From Salticus scenicus (lineage: Eukaryota > Arthropoda > Arachnida > Araneae > Salticidae), in contig OZ005648.1 of NCBI GenBank assembly GCA_963930645.1, positions 271,943,830-272,007,829 on the forward strand: a stretch of DNA of 64,000 bases. The letters run 5' to 3'. Made by a program: the position numbers and the translations under genes. Below, one piece after another: positions 23,640 through 35,690 of the stretch (position 1 is its first letter; every line of letters starts with the position of its first letter). The notes under the pieces are model-generated. The model had not been told where the DNA came from and did no database searches. It saw nothing but the letters and a program-made list of their open reading frames with translations.

Positions 23640-25250
23640 AACACCTATTTTTAGTGCTTTCCAGCCCATGCCCCCCCCCCCTCCCCTCCCTTCCCACGAC
23701 ATGTGAGGATTTTTAGTATGCTGTTCAGGACACTTACCGCTGTGACTTTATCCAAAACCAAACTTTAGATTTTCCAAACTATAAGATTTTTTTTCCATGT
23801 TTACTAAGATAAAGAGTGGATAAACCATAGAACATTTATTATATCACTCTTACATAGTCCTCTTTCGTATACAGTTTTTGCATAGATAGTAAATATTCCA
23901 TCTGATCCGTTTTAATTATGATCTTTAATGATTTTACTATTGCATAAAAGCACTTTTCTAAATACAATTTTTCACTTGCCTTTATTTTTTTAATTATTGA
24001 TCATTCAAAGAAAATGTAATGGCTGTTTTTGTAGCAAATATAAAGTAAATTAATTTTTAATTTTAGTTTTATCCACTAAATTCCATAGTTTTCAGGATAT
24101 TTAAGTAGAAAGAAGAAATTTCCTTTAAATGCCCTCTGCGAGCGGGACATTTTAATATATTTAGGACTCATTAAGGCATTGTTAAGGATACCCATTCCTA
24201 TGATTATGCCAATTTTCAAAACTACATGATTGTTTTCTTTTCATCAATTTGTAGTTTTTGTTGTCTCGATAAATACTCAAAATGTCGCTTGCACCCTACT
24301 TGCCTCAAAATTTTTTAAAACATACAAAATTTGCTGTATCATTCTTACCCCTTTCCCCATACACATATATATCACAATATGAATGTATTTTTGTATCAGT
24401 AGAAAATATTTGTTCTTAACCACTGTAATTGCACACAGTAGTTGATTTTCTATTGCAAAAAAGCATTTTTCAAGGAAATACGATATTTCATCATCATATA
24501 TAGTTACGCTCATCACTGACTGACTGACTGTGTCACACTTAAAAAGGCTAAGAGATTTCTTTGGACTCTGTCTGTGTGTGAATGCAAGTTACCACCTAAT
24601 TTTCATACTTTAGTTAATTTTAAAAAATCTAATTGTCCGATCGATAAGCTGTGTAATCTGACAGATTTAGAAAAATCGCCCCTTTCATTTAGTACCTTAT
24701 TTGTAACAAATTTTTGATTAGATTTTTTAAAATTGATTAAAATATGAAAATAGACATAGCTTTAAAATAGACATTTAAATTTTTAATTGTTGCCATTTTT
24801 TTTTTTTTTTTTTTTCCCTCAGCAGAAAATAAAACATGCTTTCACGTGGGAAAAAAAAAAATTAAATATTAAATTTGCTCATGCATATGAAAAAAGGACG
24901 TCTATAAAATAATAATAATAATTTTAAATTGTAAAGGTAACTAAGAGATAAATAAAGTGTGAAAATTTTGCATGGGCTTGCTAGAAAATGAATTATTTGA
25001 AGTGAAAAATAAATAAAATGAAATGATCATTTTTCAACGGGCGCTTTTGTCGTCCTACGACTAACTAGTTCTTCTATATTTTCTAAACTGTTGATCATAT
25101 AAAGGAAACGTAAAGAATATTTTTTAAGCAAATTTCACGTAGTTTAATTTTACTTTGCAAATGAGTTTTTTTCATTAAACCTATAGTTTTCAAAATATTT
25201 AAGAGTATTTTTAAAAAATCTGATGTGGGTACCACATGATTTCCTTATGC
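23640..25250 (+). repeat. Dispersed repeat family E, first copy
   Basis: Long stretches match 35640-36300 in the same orientation. Shared words include TTGCAAAAAAGCATTTTTCAAG, CTACTTGCCTCAAA, TTAGTATGCTGTTCAGGACAC and AAAACTACATGATT. The 23.6-25.2 kb copy is itself made of degenerate repeated segments, and a C-run followed by TCCCC opens it. No protein is encoded. Confidence 0.65.
24588..24712 (+). repeat. Helitron-family internal block A (solo copy)
   Basis: The segment begins near GTTACCACCTAATTTTCATAC, continues with TTAATTTTAAAAAATCTAAT and ends near TTTGTAACAAA. The same block occurs near 30750, 31098, 50258, 50425 and, inverted, 59930-60075. Two of these sites lie inside well-bounded Helitrons. 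Confidence 0.65.
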
Positions 25251-25252
25251 AC

Positions 25253-27471
25253 CCATTGGAATATATATACTGTTAAGAAAACATTGACATTTTTGTGTGC
25301 GGTGGTAACTGATTCATAAATAAATTGGTAGGTTGCAGTCTATGAAAATTCCTGAAAATAACCAAGAAAAAAAAAATCTACTCCTGCTACAAATGTCACG
25401 ATAATAGGATTATATATACGGTAGAGATAAATGTAGTAGTTTTCTCAGGAATAGTGCTCCACGGCTTATTACAGAATCTCTCGTTGGCAAATGAACAGCT
25501 TGCGAGTACAATGAAAGTCATTCGAGTAAAGATTGCCTACTTTTGTTCTCTTTGGTGAAAACTAGTGGTGAGAAATGATACATTTTACCAAAACAGTGAA
25601 CTCCACTAAAATTGAGAAAAGATTTACTAATTCTGGCTATTCTGAAACAATATTTTATGCCACATTTGATCGCTAATCTCGTCAAGTTTGTAGCCAACTC
25701 AGGTATTTTGGTTTTGGCACCATTTTTGGCGATGTGGCATCGAGTTTCACGACTTATTTGGCGAATCAATATATTGCGACCGAATTTGCCGAAAATTTGT
25801 AGTTTAGAGTTGCCAAAGTTTGGAAGCTCTAACTTCAACAACAACAGAGTTCTGGAATTTTTGGAAACTTTCATTGATTTAAAGTGCAGATCCAAATTCT
25901 TTGAGAATTTTAAAAAAATGACTAACAAGACTATAAAAAGAAGAGTGATTATTGATGATTGTAGACTAGAACTTTACTATATCTTTACATGCTACTTTCT
26001 ATACATTACATATTACTAGGGCTGGGCTTTATATCGATGTAACACAAAATATCGATTCAATGCTAATATCGTTTATTCGATTTAAATATTTTATCTTTCG
26101 AGATATATCGATGCAGAAACATAAAAAAACGTGAACATTTGATTCTACGCTAAACCGATATTAAATGCTGGAATAATGCCAGATTTGTATTCATTCAAGG
26201 TCAAGGGCTATATCGGTTTAGTTAAAGCATGCGCAGACGTGCGATACCCAAACTCACTTGGCTCTAAAACCGAGGAGAGTTCAAGAGCGAAATGTTTATT
26301 GAAATGCCGTTTCGATTTAGTATTGCGCAAGTGCACTTGTAGAATGTTAAATCCATTATTCGGCAAAAGCCAACATCGGTTTTTAAACCGCAACTTTCAG
26401 GCAGTCACTTCGGTTTTGCGTTACGCATGTGCAGTCGTCAAATAAAAACCGATAAAGTTTTGCTTACATGTATTCATTCATTCAAAGCGTGTTTGCTTTG
26501 CTGAGATCGTCGAATTACATACGCATTTTCCCCTGTGTTCTTGTAACCTGAAAATAAGAGAATCCAGTTTTTGTGTTTGTTAGGTAGTTAATTATTCTTT
26601 ATTAATATTTTATTTAATTAAATAACATTTTTTCAGTACTGAAATGGACATTATAAAATAATTTTTAATATGGTGAGAGTTCATAGACTTTTTTTTTTTC
26701 TTCAAAGGCACCGTATTATTCGCCTTTTTACTAGTTTTAATTATGTTATGGTTATATATATATTTATCAGCTTATCATTCATTTACCCTTTAAAAATATA
26801 CTTAGTTTATTTTTATATTTTTCAGCTCCAAAATAAAATATAACAATTTTTAAAAACAAGAACTAATTTAACGTTTGGAAATTTCCAAAATGTAAACACA
26901 TAATTTAAAAATAAATACGTTGGTTAATAGAATTATACAAAAAAATTCCTTCATAGAATAATATGGAATTTGACTGTCGGCGAGGATCGATATTGCATCC
27001 TATCAAAATGGATAAATATAAAATTTTGGCAATAGTTTCACTATTGTCAAAAAATATCGGAAAAGGTTTTCATTGCAATTTCCTTTATCAATTAAAAACA
27101 CTGAACCCATTTAAAAAAAAAAAAAAAAGACTTTTTTTTCCCCCTCAAAAAAATCTGTAGTTATAAACAATGGTACCATTAATGTGGTCATAATGTAATT
27201 TTTTTATTTTAATTTTTGCTTAACATTTAAACAGGGGTAAAAACCGTTTGCAATTGCGTTTGGATATTTATAATATATAAAATTCTAATAATAATAATAA
27301 TAATAATAAAATGCTTTAATATGTTGCTATTTCAAGAAAGGTCACTGATTCAAATTAAATAAATCAGATTTATAAGTTATGTTATACCTTTTTAAAAATA
27401 TGAATGTGAGTAAAATAAATAAAATTATCTCTCCACCATTCATGTTGTATATTAAACGAGTCACTATAAAT
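25253..27471. other. No gene; scattered repeat traces
   Basis: A stretch at about 25790-25920 resembles 31698-31830 (shared TTGCCAAAGTTTGGAA-like words). Near 26020-26450 the DNA is GC-richer, with several ATCGAT/ATATCG words. It opens with AGGGCTGGGC, a possible hAT-type left end whose partner was not found with confidence. An (ATA)n run lies near 27286-27309. Confidence 0.45.
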
Positions 27472-27690
27472 CAGTGTTGCCAACTCAAATTTTGCCATAT
27501 CCAAATTGATATATCTCAAAATGTTCATACTTTTTGTGAAAAATCATGAAAAAAAGTGGTAAAAGTAAATTACATGCAAAATCTTATATAAAGTTTTAGA
27601 AAAGTACCTAAGAATATAAAATTCGTCCAATATTCTGAAGTCCTTTAAATCCCTACTTGTAAGGACAAATTTCTAGAGTTGGCAACAGTG
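27472..27690. mobile_element. hAT-like MITE (219 bp)
   Basis: The left end CAGTGTTGCCAACTC is mirrored by GAGTTGGCAACAGTG on the right. Flanks CTATAAAT and CACTAAAT match at 6 of 8 positions, a plausible aged 8 bp duplication. There is no coding capacity. Confidence 0.65.
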
Positions 27691-27711
27691 CACTAAATCG
27701 ATTTATCCTTA

Positions 27712-27760
27712 CTAGCAGGCTTTGCCCACTTCGCTGGCCACTAAATTTAAAGGAAACTTT
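27712..27760 (-). mobile_element. Helitron 3' end, minus strand
   Basis: On the minus strand the sequence ends CAGCGAAGTGGGCAAAGCCT then GCTAG and is followed by T. It is nearly identical to the end of the Helitron at 49511-52275, including the GC hairpin that overlaps CTAG. The matching 5' end was not found, so the length of this copy is unknown. Confidence 0.65.
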
Positions 27761-27881
27761 TTTCTATATAGCTTTATAAAAATAAAATAAAATAAATTAC
27801 TGAAATTGTTCAAAAGTTCGCATAGTTTACCAATGAGCTTCCATTTAGGTGCTTATTATATAACAGTTTCGAAATAGATAG

Positions 27882-29108
27882 TATCGAAAAAATTGGAGTT
27901 TCCCTTTTATATTTGAATATGTAAAATCTCTTTTCACCAATGTTCCAATAAGTGGCGCCCTCTGCTGTCTCGAAAATAGATTAAAAGAGTTTCATTTCAC
28001 CTCTTTTGAAATACAAGAATTAATTTCGCTTACCCACATTTGTTTATCACAAACCACTTTTTCTTTCCAAAATAAATTCTATCGTCAGTCTGAAGGTTTA
28101 GCCATGGGTTCCCCTCTCTCCCCAATTCTCGCAGACATTTACATGCACTATTTCGAAAGCAAAATTTTTAAGAAAATATCTTTTCCTTTTTGGACCTGTT
28201 ACGTTGACGACACCTTCACGCTTATCTACATATCTCATCACAATATTGACCATGTCTTAGAAACCTTAAATTCAATTGACAGTAATATCCAGTTTACATA
28301 TGAAATAGAAAATAATGGCTCCCTTCCATTTCTTGATACCCTCGTCTCTCGCACTGTAAATGGATTTTCAACCACTGTCTATCGTAAAAATTTTGCAGTC
28401 TCCCTTTCTCCCCATGCGCGTTCATGTCACCCACCTAACCAAAAAATGGCTGCTTTCTATACTTTTGTAAACCGTGCCCTTAATATTTGTTCAAATCCTA
28501 TTTTATTGAAATCTGAAATTAAATACCCGAAAGCCATCGCAATTGACAGAGGTTATGACCCTTCCATTATAGACAAAGCTATCCAAAAATTACAACTCCC
28601 TCGTATTTCGTCTACTAAATCAGTCACATCTAATATCAGTATTGTTTTACCCTATTTTTCTAAAACCAGTCAAACCATAGCTAAAATTCTCAAACAATAT
28701 GATTTTAAAATAATATTTTCGCCTTCCAATAAACTCACATTTTCTCAGTTAAAAGATCCTATTGATATGCATAATTCTTGGGGCATTTATAGTATTTCCT
28801 GTCAGTGTGGTTTATCATATATTGGCCAAACTAAACGCAGTCTTAAATTTTGTCTAAAAGAACATATGAATTACGTCCGCAAACAAGAAACCAATAAATC
28901 GGCTATTTCTAAACATTGCTGTGAGGAAAATCATAATTTTAAATTTAATTCAGCTAAAATAATTTGCAGACCTAAATCCATTCATGAACTCGATTTCTTT
29001 GAAGCTTTTCATATTTATAAAAATTTTAAAAACCTTGTAAATTGTGATTTCGCTGTTTCCTATTTGTCTGATTGTTGGAAATTTTACATTCAGTCCACAT
29101 TTCCTTAA
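27882..29108 (+). pseudogene. Penelope-like RT + GIY-YIG endonuclease fragment
   Basis: The frame is open from 27882, upstream of the first ATG at 28104, to the stop at 29108. Visible motifs are VKSLFTNVP (RT motif A region), GLAMGSPLSPILADI (motif B), CYVDDTF (motif C, catalytic YVDD), and a C-terminal GIY-YIG module starting WGIYSISCQCG with YIGQTKRS. The residue before VKSLFT is Tyr, where the family has the metal-binding Asp. That loss, plus the missing N-terminal half, indicates an inactive copy. The remaining 409 or so codons are unbroken, so it is not old. Penelope-like elements use the endonuclease for target cutting and the RT for copying. Confidence 0.88.
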
Positions 29109-29252
29109 TTTTTCTACTGTTTACACAGCTACACATTCCTTAATTCCTATTGGCCACACTCCCCACCTCTTCCATAATCCTATTGGTTGAACTAAATCCG
29201 GTCCCTCTAATATATATACGAGCACTTCTCCAGATTCAGAATTCTTTTTGCA

Positions 29253-29286
29253 CTGAAGACGGTACGCTTTAGGCTACCGAAACAGC
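29253..29286 (+). repeat. Hammerhead-core-like hairpin in PLE tail
   Basis: CTGAAGA is followed by a perfect 5 bp stem (CGGTA/TACCG) around a 10-base loop and then AAACAG. Read with the C unpaired it is CTGAAGA-C-stem-GAAAC. The layout matches hammerhead-ribozyme remnants described for Penelope-like elements, although the canonical core has CUGAUGA. Confidence 0.45.
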
Positions 29287-29308
29287 TGTATGCACCTCAA
29301 TAATTTTT

Positions 29309-30084
29309 CTTTGGCGTTTCTGACGTAGTAGTTTATTCCTGTTTTATTATTCCAACGCCAAGTCTCCTGCTATTAATAAGACTTAATACCTTGTAACAAT
29401 ATGCTATGAGTGCTATTTCTGCCATATTTTAGACAACTAATCTTTTTATGGTTATATATATTTCCCATTAAACATATTTTTATTTATTTATTTAAATATT
29501 AATTTGAATTTTTCATATATTTCTGTTCGACAGCGTGCAAGTGCAGTAACACACAGAGGCTCATTTGTTTGTATGATAAATTAGCATAATGATTATTATA
29601 TAATAAAGTAAATAAATAGGTAAACATTACCGTGTTGCACAACTTTATTATGTTGCTCCACTGGCGGCTTTTGAATTTTTGTCGCCATATTAGCGATGGT
29701 TTTTTTTTTTTTTTTTTTTTTTTGTATGAAAAGGGGAAGACTATTTTGCTAATAATTTTACCAGACTCTTTTTTGTTTATACATAAGAATCCTTTATATT
29801 CTGCTTATATTTTTAATGGTTTTTAGGTTTAAAATAGTGCTTGTTGAAATAAATTTCCTATCTTTAAAACTGCATTTGTTCTGTAAATTTTGTGTAAAAA
29901 TAAATCATTTATGTTTTTATATATTTGATGCGCTACTTAGATTCAAATGGCTGTTGCTATATTAAATTTCTTGTCGAAAAACGTTCGGTGTACTTCAACA
30001 CCAAAATTTAAAAAATCGCCCAGCAGGATCTGTTAATGAAACTGATAAAATAAAAATATGGTTCATAGAGTTTAAATAATCTAT
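29309..30084. other. No gene seen
   Basis: AT-rich intronic DNA with a 24-base T run at about 29700. No element ends were recognised. Confidence 0.55.
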
Positions 30085-30470
30085 TTAAAAAAACTTTTAA
30101 AACCCAAATTATTAATGTATCGTATCACATACGTAGATATAGTAATAATATATAGATTGATCATTGGGGAGAAAAAAGTGATTCCTTTTCACTCGGGAAA
30201 AGACGGCGATTCTACCAAAATAGGGCAGTCTTTCCCCGAGTGAATACACACGGGAATACACACGAATGTTTTAGCAAATAAAATTCATGAATAATTTATT
30301 TACTAAAGGTGAATGAAAAGCTCCAGATATAGTTTCAAATTTATTCTTCTTTTTTTCCTTTTTTCCTTCAATACCACTTAATGGCTGATTCCAAAGCTTT
30401 TTTTTCGGCATCAAAAATCTTTGCACGATAATATGGAGATGATAGATCTATATATATTATTATATCTATG
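30085..30470 (-). repeat. Dispersed repeat family F, inverse copy
   Basis: About 380 bp that matches 52285-52640 in the opposite orientation. Shared landmarks are AGATCTATCATC, TTTTGATGCCGAAAAAA-like and CAGCCATTA, and CTCGGGGAAAG with TATCACTTTTTCCC-type words. The family has no reading frame. Confidence 0.75.
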
Positions 30471-30749
30471 ATCACATAATTCTTTTCGAAGATAGAATAA
30501 AACTTAATTTGAAAAAAAAAATAATAATAATAATAACTTTTGTTTATTAACCAAAATAATTGATGAAATTTGAACTGCAAGTTGGTCTTGTGGGGTACAG
30601 GCTGTATATTATATTTTTGTGTTCGTGAGAGAAAATTTAAAAGAATTTGAAAACTGCAATTTTTAATCCCACTTAAAAATCATGTGACTTAATGTGAAGC
30701 AGATTTTTCATTTTTTTTCTCCTAACGGTTTCCATACAATCTTCTGCTG

Positions 30750-30938
30750 TTGCCACCTAAAATTCATACTTTAGTTAATTTTAAAAAATCTAATTGTCCG
30801 ATTGATAAGCTGTTTAATGCATCGGATTTACAAAAATTTTCCCTTTCATTTGCTATCTTATTTGTAACGATGCGACTGATATTTCTAATTTATTTTCTTA
30901 TCTTTTTGATTTATTTTCCTCATTTTAAATAAATGTAC

Positions 30939-30974
<36 letters not shown>

Positions 30975-31247
30975 ATTATTTTGTCGAAAAAAAAATTGGC
31001 AACAATTAAATTATGGATAAAATTTAAAAATTTAAATGACTTATTTATCAGAAATTAGAAGGTTATTATTTTCACATTTTAATTAATTAAGAAAAAACTA
31101 ATCATCCGATTGATAAGCTGTTTAATGCATCGGATTTACAAAAATTTTCCCTTTCATTTGGTATTTTATTTGTAACGATGCGACTGATATTTCTAATTTA
31201 TTTTCTAATCTTTCTAATTTATTTTCCTCATTTTAAATAAATGTATG

Positions 31248-31280
<33 letters not shown>

Positions 31281-31405
31281 TTATTATTTTGTCGAAAAAA
31301 AAATTGGCAACAATTAAATTATGGATAAAATGTTAAAATTTAAATGGCTTTTGTATCAGAAATTAGAAGGTTATTATTTTTACATTTTAATTAATTAAGA
31401 AAAAA
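30750..31405 (+). repeat. Tandem duplication, 308 bp period, with block A
   Basis: Two copies (about 30790-31097 and 31098-31405) are nearly identical, including the CCGATTGATAAGCTGTTTAA segment, a long T run, TTTTGTCGAAAAAAAAATTGG and a poly-AT tail ending AATTAATTAAGAAAAAACTA. The first half of each unit is Helitron-family block A. Low divergence suggests recent duplication. Confidence 0.88.
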
Positions 31406-31697
31406 CTAATCAAAAATTCGAAAATCTGACTTCGATGTGCACAATGACCCTTCGGGGGGCACCTTTGTGTTAAATCTCGTGACTGTCCGAGCTACCGTTT
31501 TCGAGATCAGTGAAATATACAAATATTGCTCACTTAATAGTATAAGATATCGGTATTTTAGATGAACGATATATCGATTTAAGAAATGTCAATATCGTCC
31601 AGTACTTCATATTACAATAAAAAAGGGGAAACAAATGGTAATTTTTTCATTTCCACGAGGATGGGCGTTGACTTAACGTCAAATTAGGTATTCAAAC

Positions 31698-32585
31698 ATG
31701 GCGAAAAGTGGCAGTTTAGGATTACCAAAGTTTGGAAACTCTAAATTCAATAGAAGTCGAATTATAGAATTTTTTGTAATGATTCATTGGTTTCTAGCAC
31801 AGAACTGCTTCAAAAATTCTATAAACTGCTGTAATAATACTCTCGATGATTTAAAAATTCCATTCAGACTTCGAAAGTTTCGGTTGTTCTTAAATTAGCA
31901 AAATTTCTGTTCTGTAGTGTATTTAACAGTGTTTATTTGATTTCTGTTGTAAGAATGACTGTTTAATTGGATTTTTTTGAGTATTCATTGATTATTGATT
32001 TTTGTAGCACAAAAAAGAATTTTATTCAACTGTTTCCTGAATATTCATTAAATAAAGTTTATTCATCAACTAGAACCTGTTTATGTTTTAAGAATACTGT
32101 AACTACACACAAAAATATCGACAACTTTCATAACAATATCATTACAGACTCTATTATCATTAGCTTGTTTTGAAATCTCTGTGATGATAGATCATATGTA
32201 ATGACAAAAACCTTTGTATTTTTGGACATTACATATAAGTATAATTTTCGTAAATATCTCCAAAATGGAAAGTCGCAGAAAGACCAAAAGGGTGGTGCAC
32301 AACTAGATGTTATAACAAACCTATATACAAATTTGAAAAGTCTACGTTCAATTGTTTTTGAATTATGCGAGATACACCTACGCACATACACATGTCACGA
32401 AAAATCGTTTGAAGTCGTAGATATCTCTAAAACAGGAGCCCGTATTAAGACCAAAGTTGCAGGTCTACAACTAGACATCATGACAGACACGAATATAAAT
32501 TTGCAACATTCTACGATCATTTGTTTTTGAGCTATGCGAGATACAAAATGCATTTCACAAATCGGGATTACTATGCTTCCTTTGA
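31698..32585 (-). repeat. Dispersed repeat family D, inverse copy
   Basis: From about 31790 to 32585 this is the inverse of 12190-12985. The adjoining 31698-31830 segment also resembles 25790-25920 in the same direction, suggesting the family is longer than either copy. Open frames crossing this block are incidental. Confidence 0.65.
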
Positions 32586-33539
32586 AACCTTTGGACGGCC
32601 CCTGCCTGCCTGGGCTCGGCCAAGCTTAACGGGTTGGATGCCGTCCGCCGGAGCGAATAAATCGCCAGATCACCGCGTGGAAGCTGCTGGGCAGCAATGT
32701 AACTAGAATGCCAAAGCTCAGGAATTGCAGGGTATCGACTTCTATTTTGGAGACACAGCTAGATTTATACACCACACCCTCCAAGATAGCTACGGTGGAA
32801 ACGCACAGACACGCTCCAGGATGTTAAGGAATTTGGAATAAGTGCACTTACTAGCTGAGAGTCGAAATAACCGGAATTATGCAAAATTAAAACAATTTTG
32901 AATTTAGACAGGGAGGGAGAAAAAAAAAAAAAAAAAAAAAAGAAAAGAAAAAAGAAACGCTGGGGGAGCCGCTAAAGTTAGCTGTGCACACAATAATTAA
33001 AGCCAAAAGAGGAGGCCATTTGAACAGGGGAAGGGGACAACAGTTAAGAATTGAGAAAGACAAGCTGAACGAGGAAGGAACAATGAGATTATCAAAAAAA
33101 AAAAAAAATTAATTACGTGAAGCCACTGGGGGATGGAAGATAGTTTTGGGCGCATAGCGAAAATTTTGAAGTTTTTGAAGTGGCAAGGCCTAAATAATCC
33201 TAATTGGGAGGGAAATTACTATGCGCAGGGAGGCCGAATGGAGAAGAGAAAGGGGGACCATCACAATTTTGATCCACCACGGGGGGATGGTTCCCCGCGT
33301 TGGTAGCCCGACGACTGCTAAACGACCCCATCGAGCACTTGACGGTGCAGCACAGATTACTGAGGACCAGACACCGCCACACCCTCGTAAAAAAGAAAAA
33401 AAAGAGAAAAAAAAAATAGATTAAAAAAAATAAAATAAAAAAATAATAATAATAAAAAAAATAAAAATAAACTAAATAAAAAAATATAGAATAAATAAAT
33501 AAATTAAAGTAAGTAAGTAATTAAATTAAAATTGGTGCG
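32586..33539 (+). other. GC-richer block with A-rich stretches, unclassified
   Basis: The segment near 32586-32720 is much more GC-rich than its surroundings (CGGCC, GCCGTCCGCCGG). It is followed by A-rich runs at about 32920-32955 and 33092-33108 and a long A/T-rich tail at about 33389-33520. This composition suggests one or more retroelement fragments ending in A-rich tails, but no protein domain could be read. Confidence 0.4.
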
Positions 33540-34075
33540 GGTCAAAACTTGATGAGTACCAAAAAGAAATGTGACAGGAAATAGTTCTAAGCTTAACAAG
33601 GAAAGTATTACCCCTACAATCGAGAAAAGAAGTGCGTGTCAAAACTAGACGAGTACCAAAAAGGCTAAGTTTCCGGATTTGTATGCTGTGCGACCTGTTA
33701 TGTCCTGCACTCTTGATGATATTGTACAAATCCGGTAAAGGTAATTAACATTATGGTTGCTTTTTGACACGCATTCAAACCTGTAACATTAAAAGAAGGT
33801 ATTGATTGTGATCAGAACTAGATGAGTACCAAAAAGAATAGGTTAGCTAGGAATTATTCTTTGTGATGGAATCACTATATATGGACTAACAATAGTTAGG
33901 TCCATCGGACCTGGGAGTTTTGAGAATAAACCTGCTGAAGAAATTGTCATTAGAGTTGCTTTCTGATCACCGACTGCGTCAAGGAACTTGTTAGCCATTC
34001 TACATTTTATAAAAGAACTATTCTGCAAAGGTAAAAGTCAACATGGTTGCTTTTTGACCACGCCATTCATACACT
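33540..34075 (+). repeat. Degenerate tandem repeat with GAGTACCAAAAAG landmark
   Basis: The words (A/G)GTCAAAACT-GA-GAGTACCAAAAAG recur near 33545, 33641 and 33820. GCAAAGGTAA and ATGGTTGCTTTTTGAC recur near 33735-33765 and 34026-34060. Units are about 280-290 bp and diverged. Confidence 0.6.
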
Positions 34076-34189
34076 AATGGAAGTAATAAAAAAAATTAAA
34101 AATAAATAAAAATAAAATAAAATAAACATTCATGCACAGTCATGGGCGTGGCGCGGACTTACCAAGAACTGTTTACATTTTTTAATTTT

Positions 34190-35690
34190 TTTTTTTTTTT
34201 TTTAATTTTTAATTTCTAGATTTTCTGTTTTTACATTTTTATTTTTAGCGGGGCTCAGACTGTATAGGTACCCGCCGCTTAAACTTCACGGACCGCGATC
34301 ATGACCAAAAATAAACAAAAAGTCCCCTGATCTAGTAAATAAAAATCCGCCAGGTCCTCTTCTTCAGGTTTTGACAGTACGTGGCTGGTTCCTGCTGCTC
34401 GAGATGTTGGCTTTTGATCACTGTGAAATGTCGTCTATGTTGTTTGTGATCCAACTGACTGTACGTGTTTATTGTTGGCTAGTTGTTTATACCAGAGTTG
34501 TTCATTGGCCTGTGTGATTTTGGCCAGATGGAGGTTTTCCGTTAGCGGACAGGCTAGTAAGTAGTGTAAGGATGTTCCTAGCTCGCCACAGGCGCAATCC
34601 GGGCTCTTCTTCCTCTTAAACCGATGAAGATAGGCCGGAAATGCCCCATGGCCCGTGTATATTTGTGATAGAAGCTTGCAGCTAACTAGAGTCTTTGTAT
34701 TTACTGTTGGGTAGTATCTGTGAGTTAGCCTGCCCGTGTCCCCGTAGTCCCACTCGAACTGCCATTGGTCCATAGTAAGCTTTTTGAGATTTTTCTTTAA
34801 GTATGAGATTGGTTTTTCTAAGTAGTATTGTTCTTTATTGTTTTCATTATCGGCTGCCAGTTTTGCTAATTTATCAGCCTCTTCATTCCCTAGTATGCCT
34901 ACGTGGGCCTTAACCCATTCAATTTTGAAGCTGTTATGAGATCGAACTATTTCATTGTGGATTTTATGGATCAATTTATCGGTGGAAAATGGTTTGGATA
35001 TTGCTTGGATGGCCGACATGCAGTCCGAGTGGATACTGTATGATACCCATCGTGTTGCCCCATTCTGCTGCCTTGAGGATTGACAGTAGTTCGGCTTGGA
35101 AGACACTGTTACACTTTCTTAGAGGCACTGACCATTCGTGAACTTTTTGGGAGTTTTTGAACGCTACGAAGGCGATCCTGTAGCACCTGATTCCAGCTTC
35201 GACCCGTCCGTGTAGATATGTGTGTCGTCAGCAGAAGACCCTATAAATGGCTCTGGGGTGTCAGCAGGGTGTTTCCACCAAATGTTTTGCTTTTTTGTAA
35301 AGTCTGTGTGGTTGAATACGTGTTCCTGAAGCTGGTAGTTAATGTGTAGTCTTGTAATTGTACCATACGCAGCTTCATATTTTAGTTGCAGGTGCACTGG
35401 AATCAGGCCAGAGAGTACCAGAAGTGCCGAGGTCGGGGCTGTTCTATAAGCCCTCACAATGGCCAGTGCGAAGTGTCTCTGGCAGCTAAGTAATTTGTCT
35501 TTACTTTGCTGTGTTATTTTATTGCCCCAGATTGGGCTGCATAGGTCAGTGTCTTTTCCACCACTGTCTTGTACCATGTTTTAATCAAGTTAGGTTTTAT
35601 CCCCCATCCCCTTGAGACCATGCGCCTGAACAAGCTGAAGGATTTATGTAAAAAGAAAATCCCCCCCCCCTCCCGTTTTCTAAGCCCCAT
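34190..35690 (-). mobile_element. I/Jockey-type LINE, 5'-truncated
   Basis: On the minus strand it runs from the end of a reverse transcriptase through an RNase H domain and a Cys-rich C-terminus, followed by about 230 bp of untranslated DNA. It ends in a poly-A tail, seen on the plus strand as a T run at about 34185-34203. Possession of an RNase H domain points to the I clade and relatives. Copy length and tail are as expected for target-primed insertion with 5' truncation. Confidence 0.85.
34435..35690 (-). pseudogene. LINE ORF2 C-terminal region, frameshifted
   Basis: The chain reads from the RT thumb (FRRMVSRGWGIKPN) through a linker to RNase H. The RNase H catalytic residues are all visible: IYTDGSKLE, then QAELLSI in a second frame, then YSIHSDCMSAI and AHVGILGNEEADKLAK in a third. 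The C-terminus carries YPTVNTKTLVSCKL and the C-x-C...H...C cluster PDCACG...LHYLLAC. At least two frameshifts, near 35165 and 35060, and a break near 35530 make it a pseudogene. It ends at 34435. Confidence 0.85.

Larger units (their letters stand above)
27882..29300 (+). mobile_element. Penelope-like retroelement, 5'-truncated
   Basis: Homology to a Penelope-like element starts in the reverse-transcriptase palm and continues through the GIY-YIG endonuclease and a 3' untranslated tail. The tail carries a CTGAAGA/CGAAAC hairpin at 29253-29286. Truncation at the 5' side is the usual state of such copies. It lies inside the 17.8 kb intron of the zinc-finger gene, on the opposite strand. Confidence 0.85.

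Noticed and set aside
25518..26019. Overlapping 135-136 codon frames on both strands
   Set aside because: They lie in a dispersed repeat (similar to 31698-31830). Both strands being open at once suggests chance.
27712..30156. Complete minus-strand Helitron with 5' end at 30156 enclosing the Penelope relic
   Set aside because: The A|TCTATATATT at 30156 lies in the middle of repeat family F, whose similarity continues on both sides, so it is not a real terminus. Only the 3' end at 27712 is kept.
26022..31605. A 5.6 kb hAT element from the GGGCTGGGC end to an inverted ATATCG-rich end near 31600
   Set aside because: The two ends agree too weakly, no target-site duplication is visible, and unrelated elements fill the interval.
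32128..32530. Open frames of 87 and 109 codons on opposite strands
   Set aside because: They lie within the inverse copy of repeat family D. The related copy at 12190 does not keep the frames.
33200..33424. Coding potential on both strands in a GC-richer block
   Set aside because: Two overlapping short frames with no domain. More likely a retroelement untranslated region or fragment.
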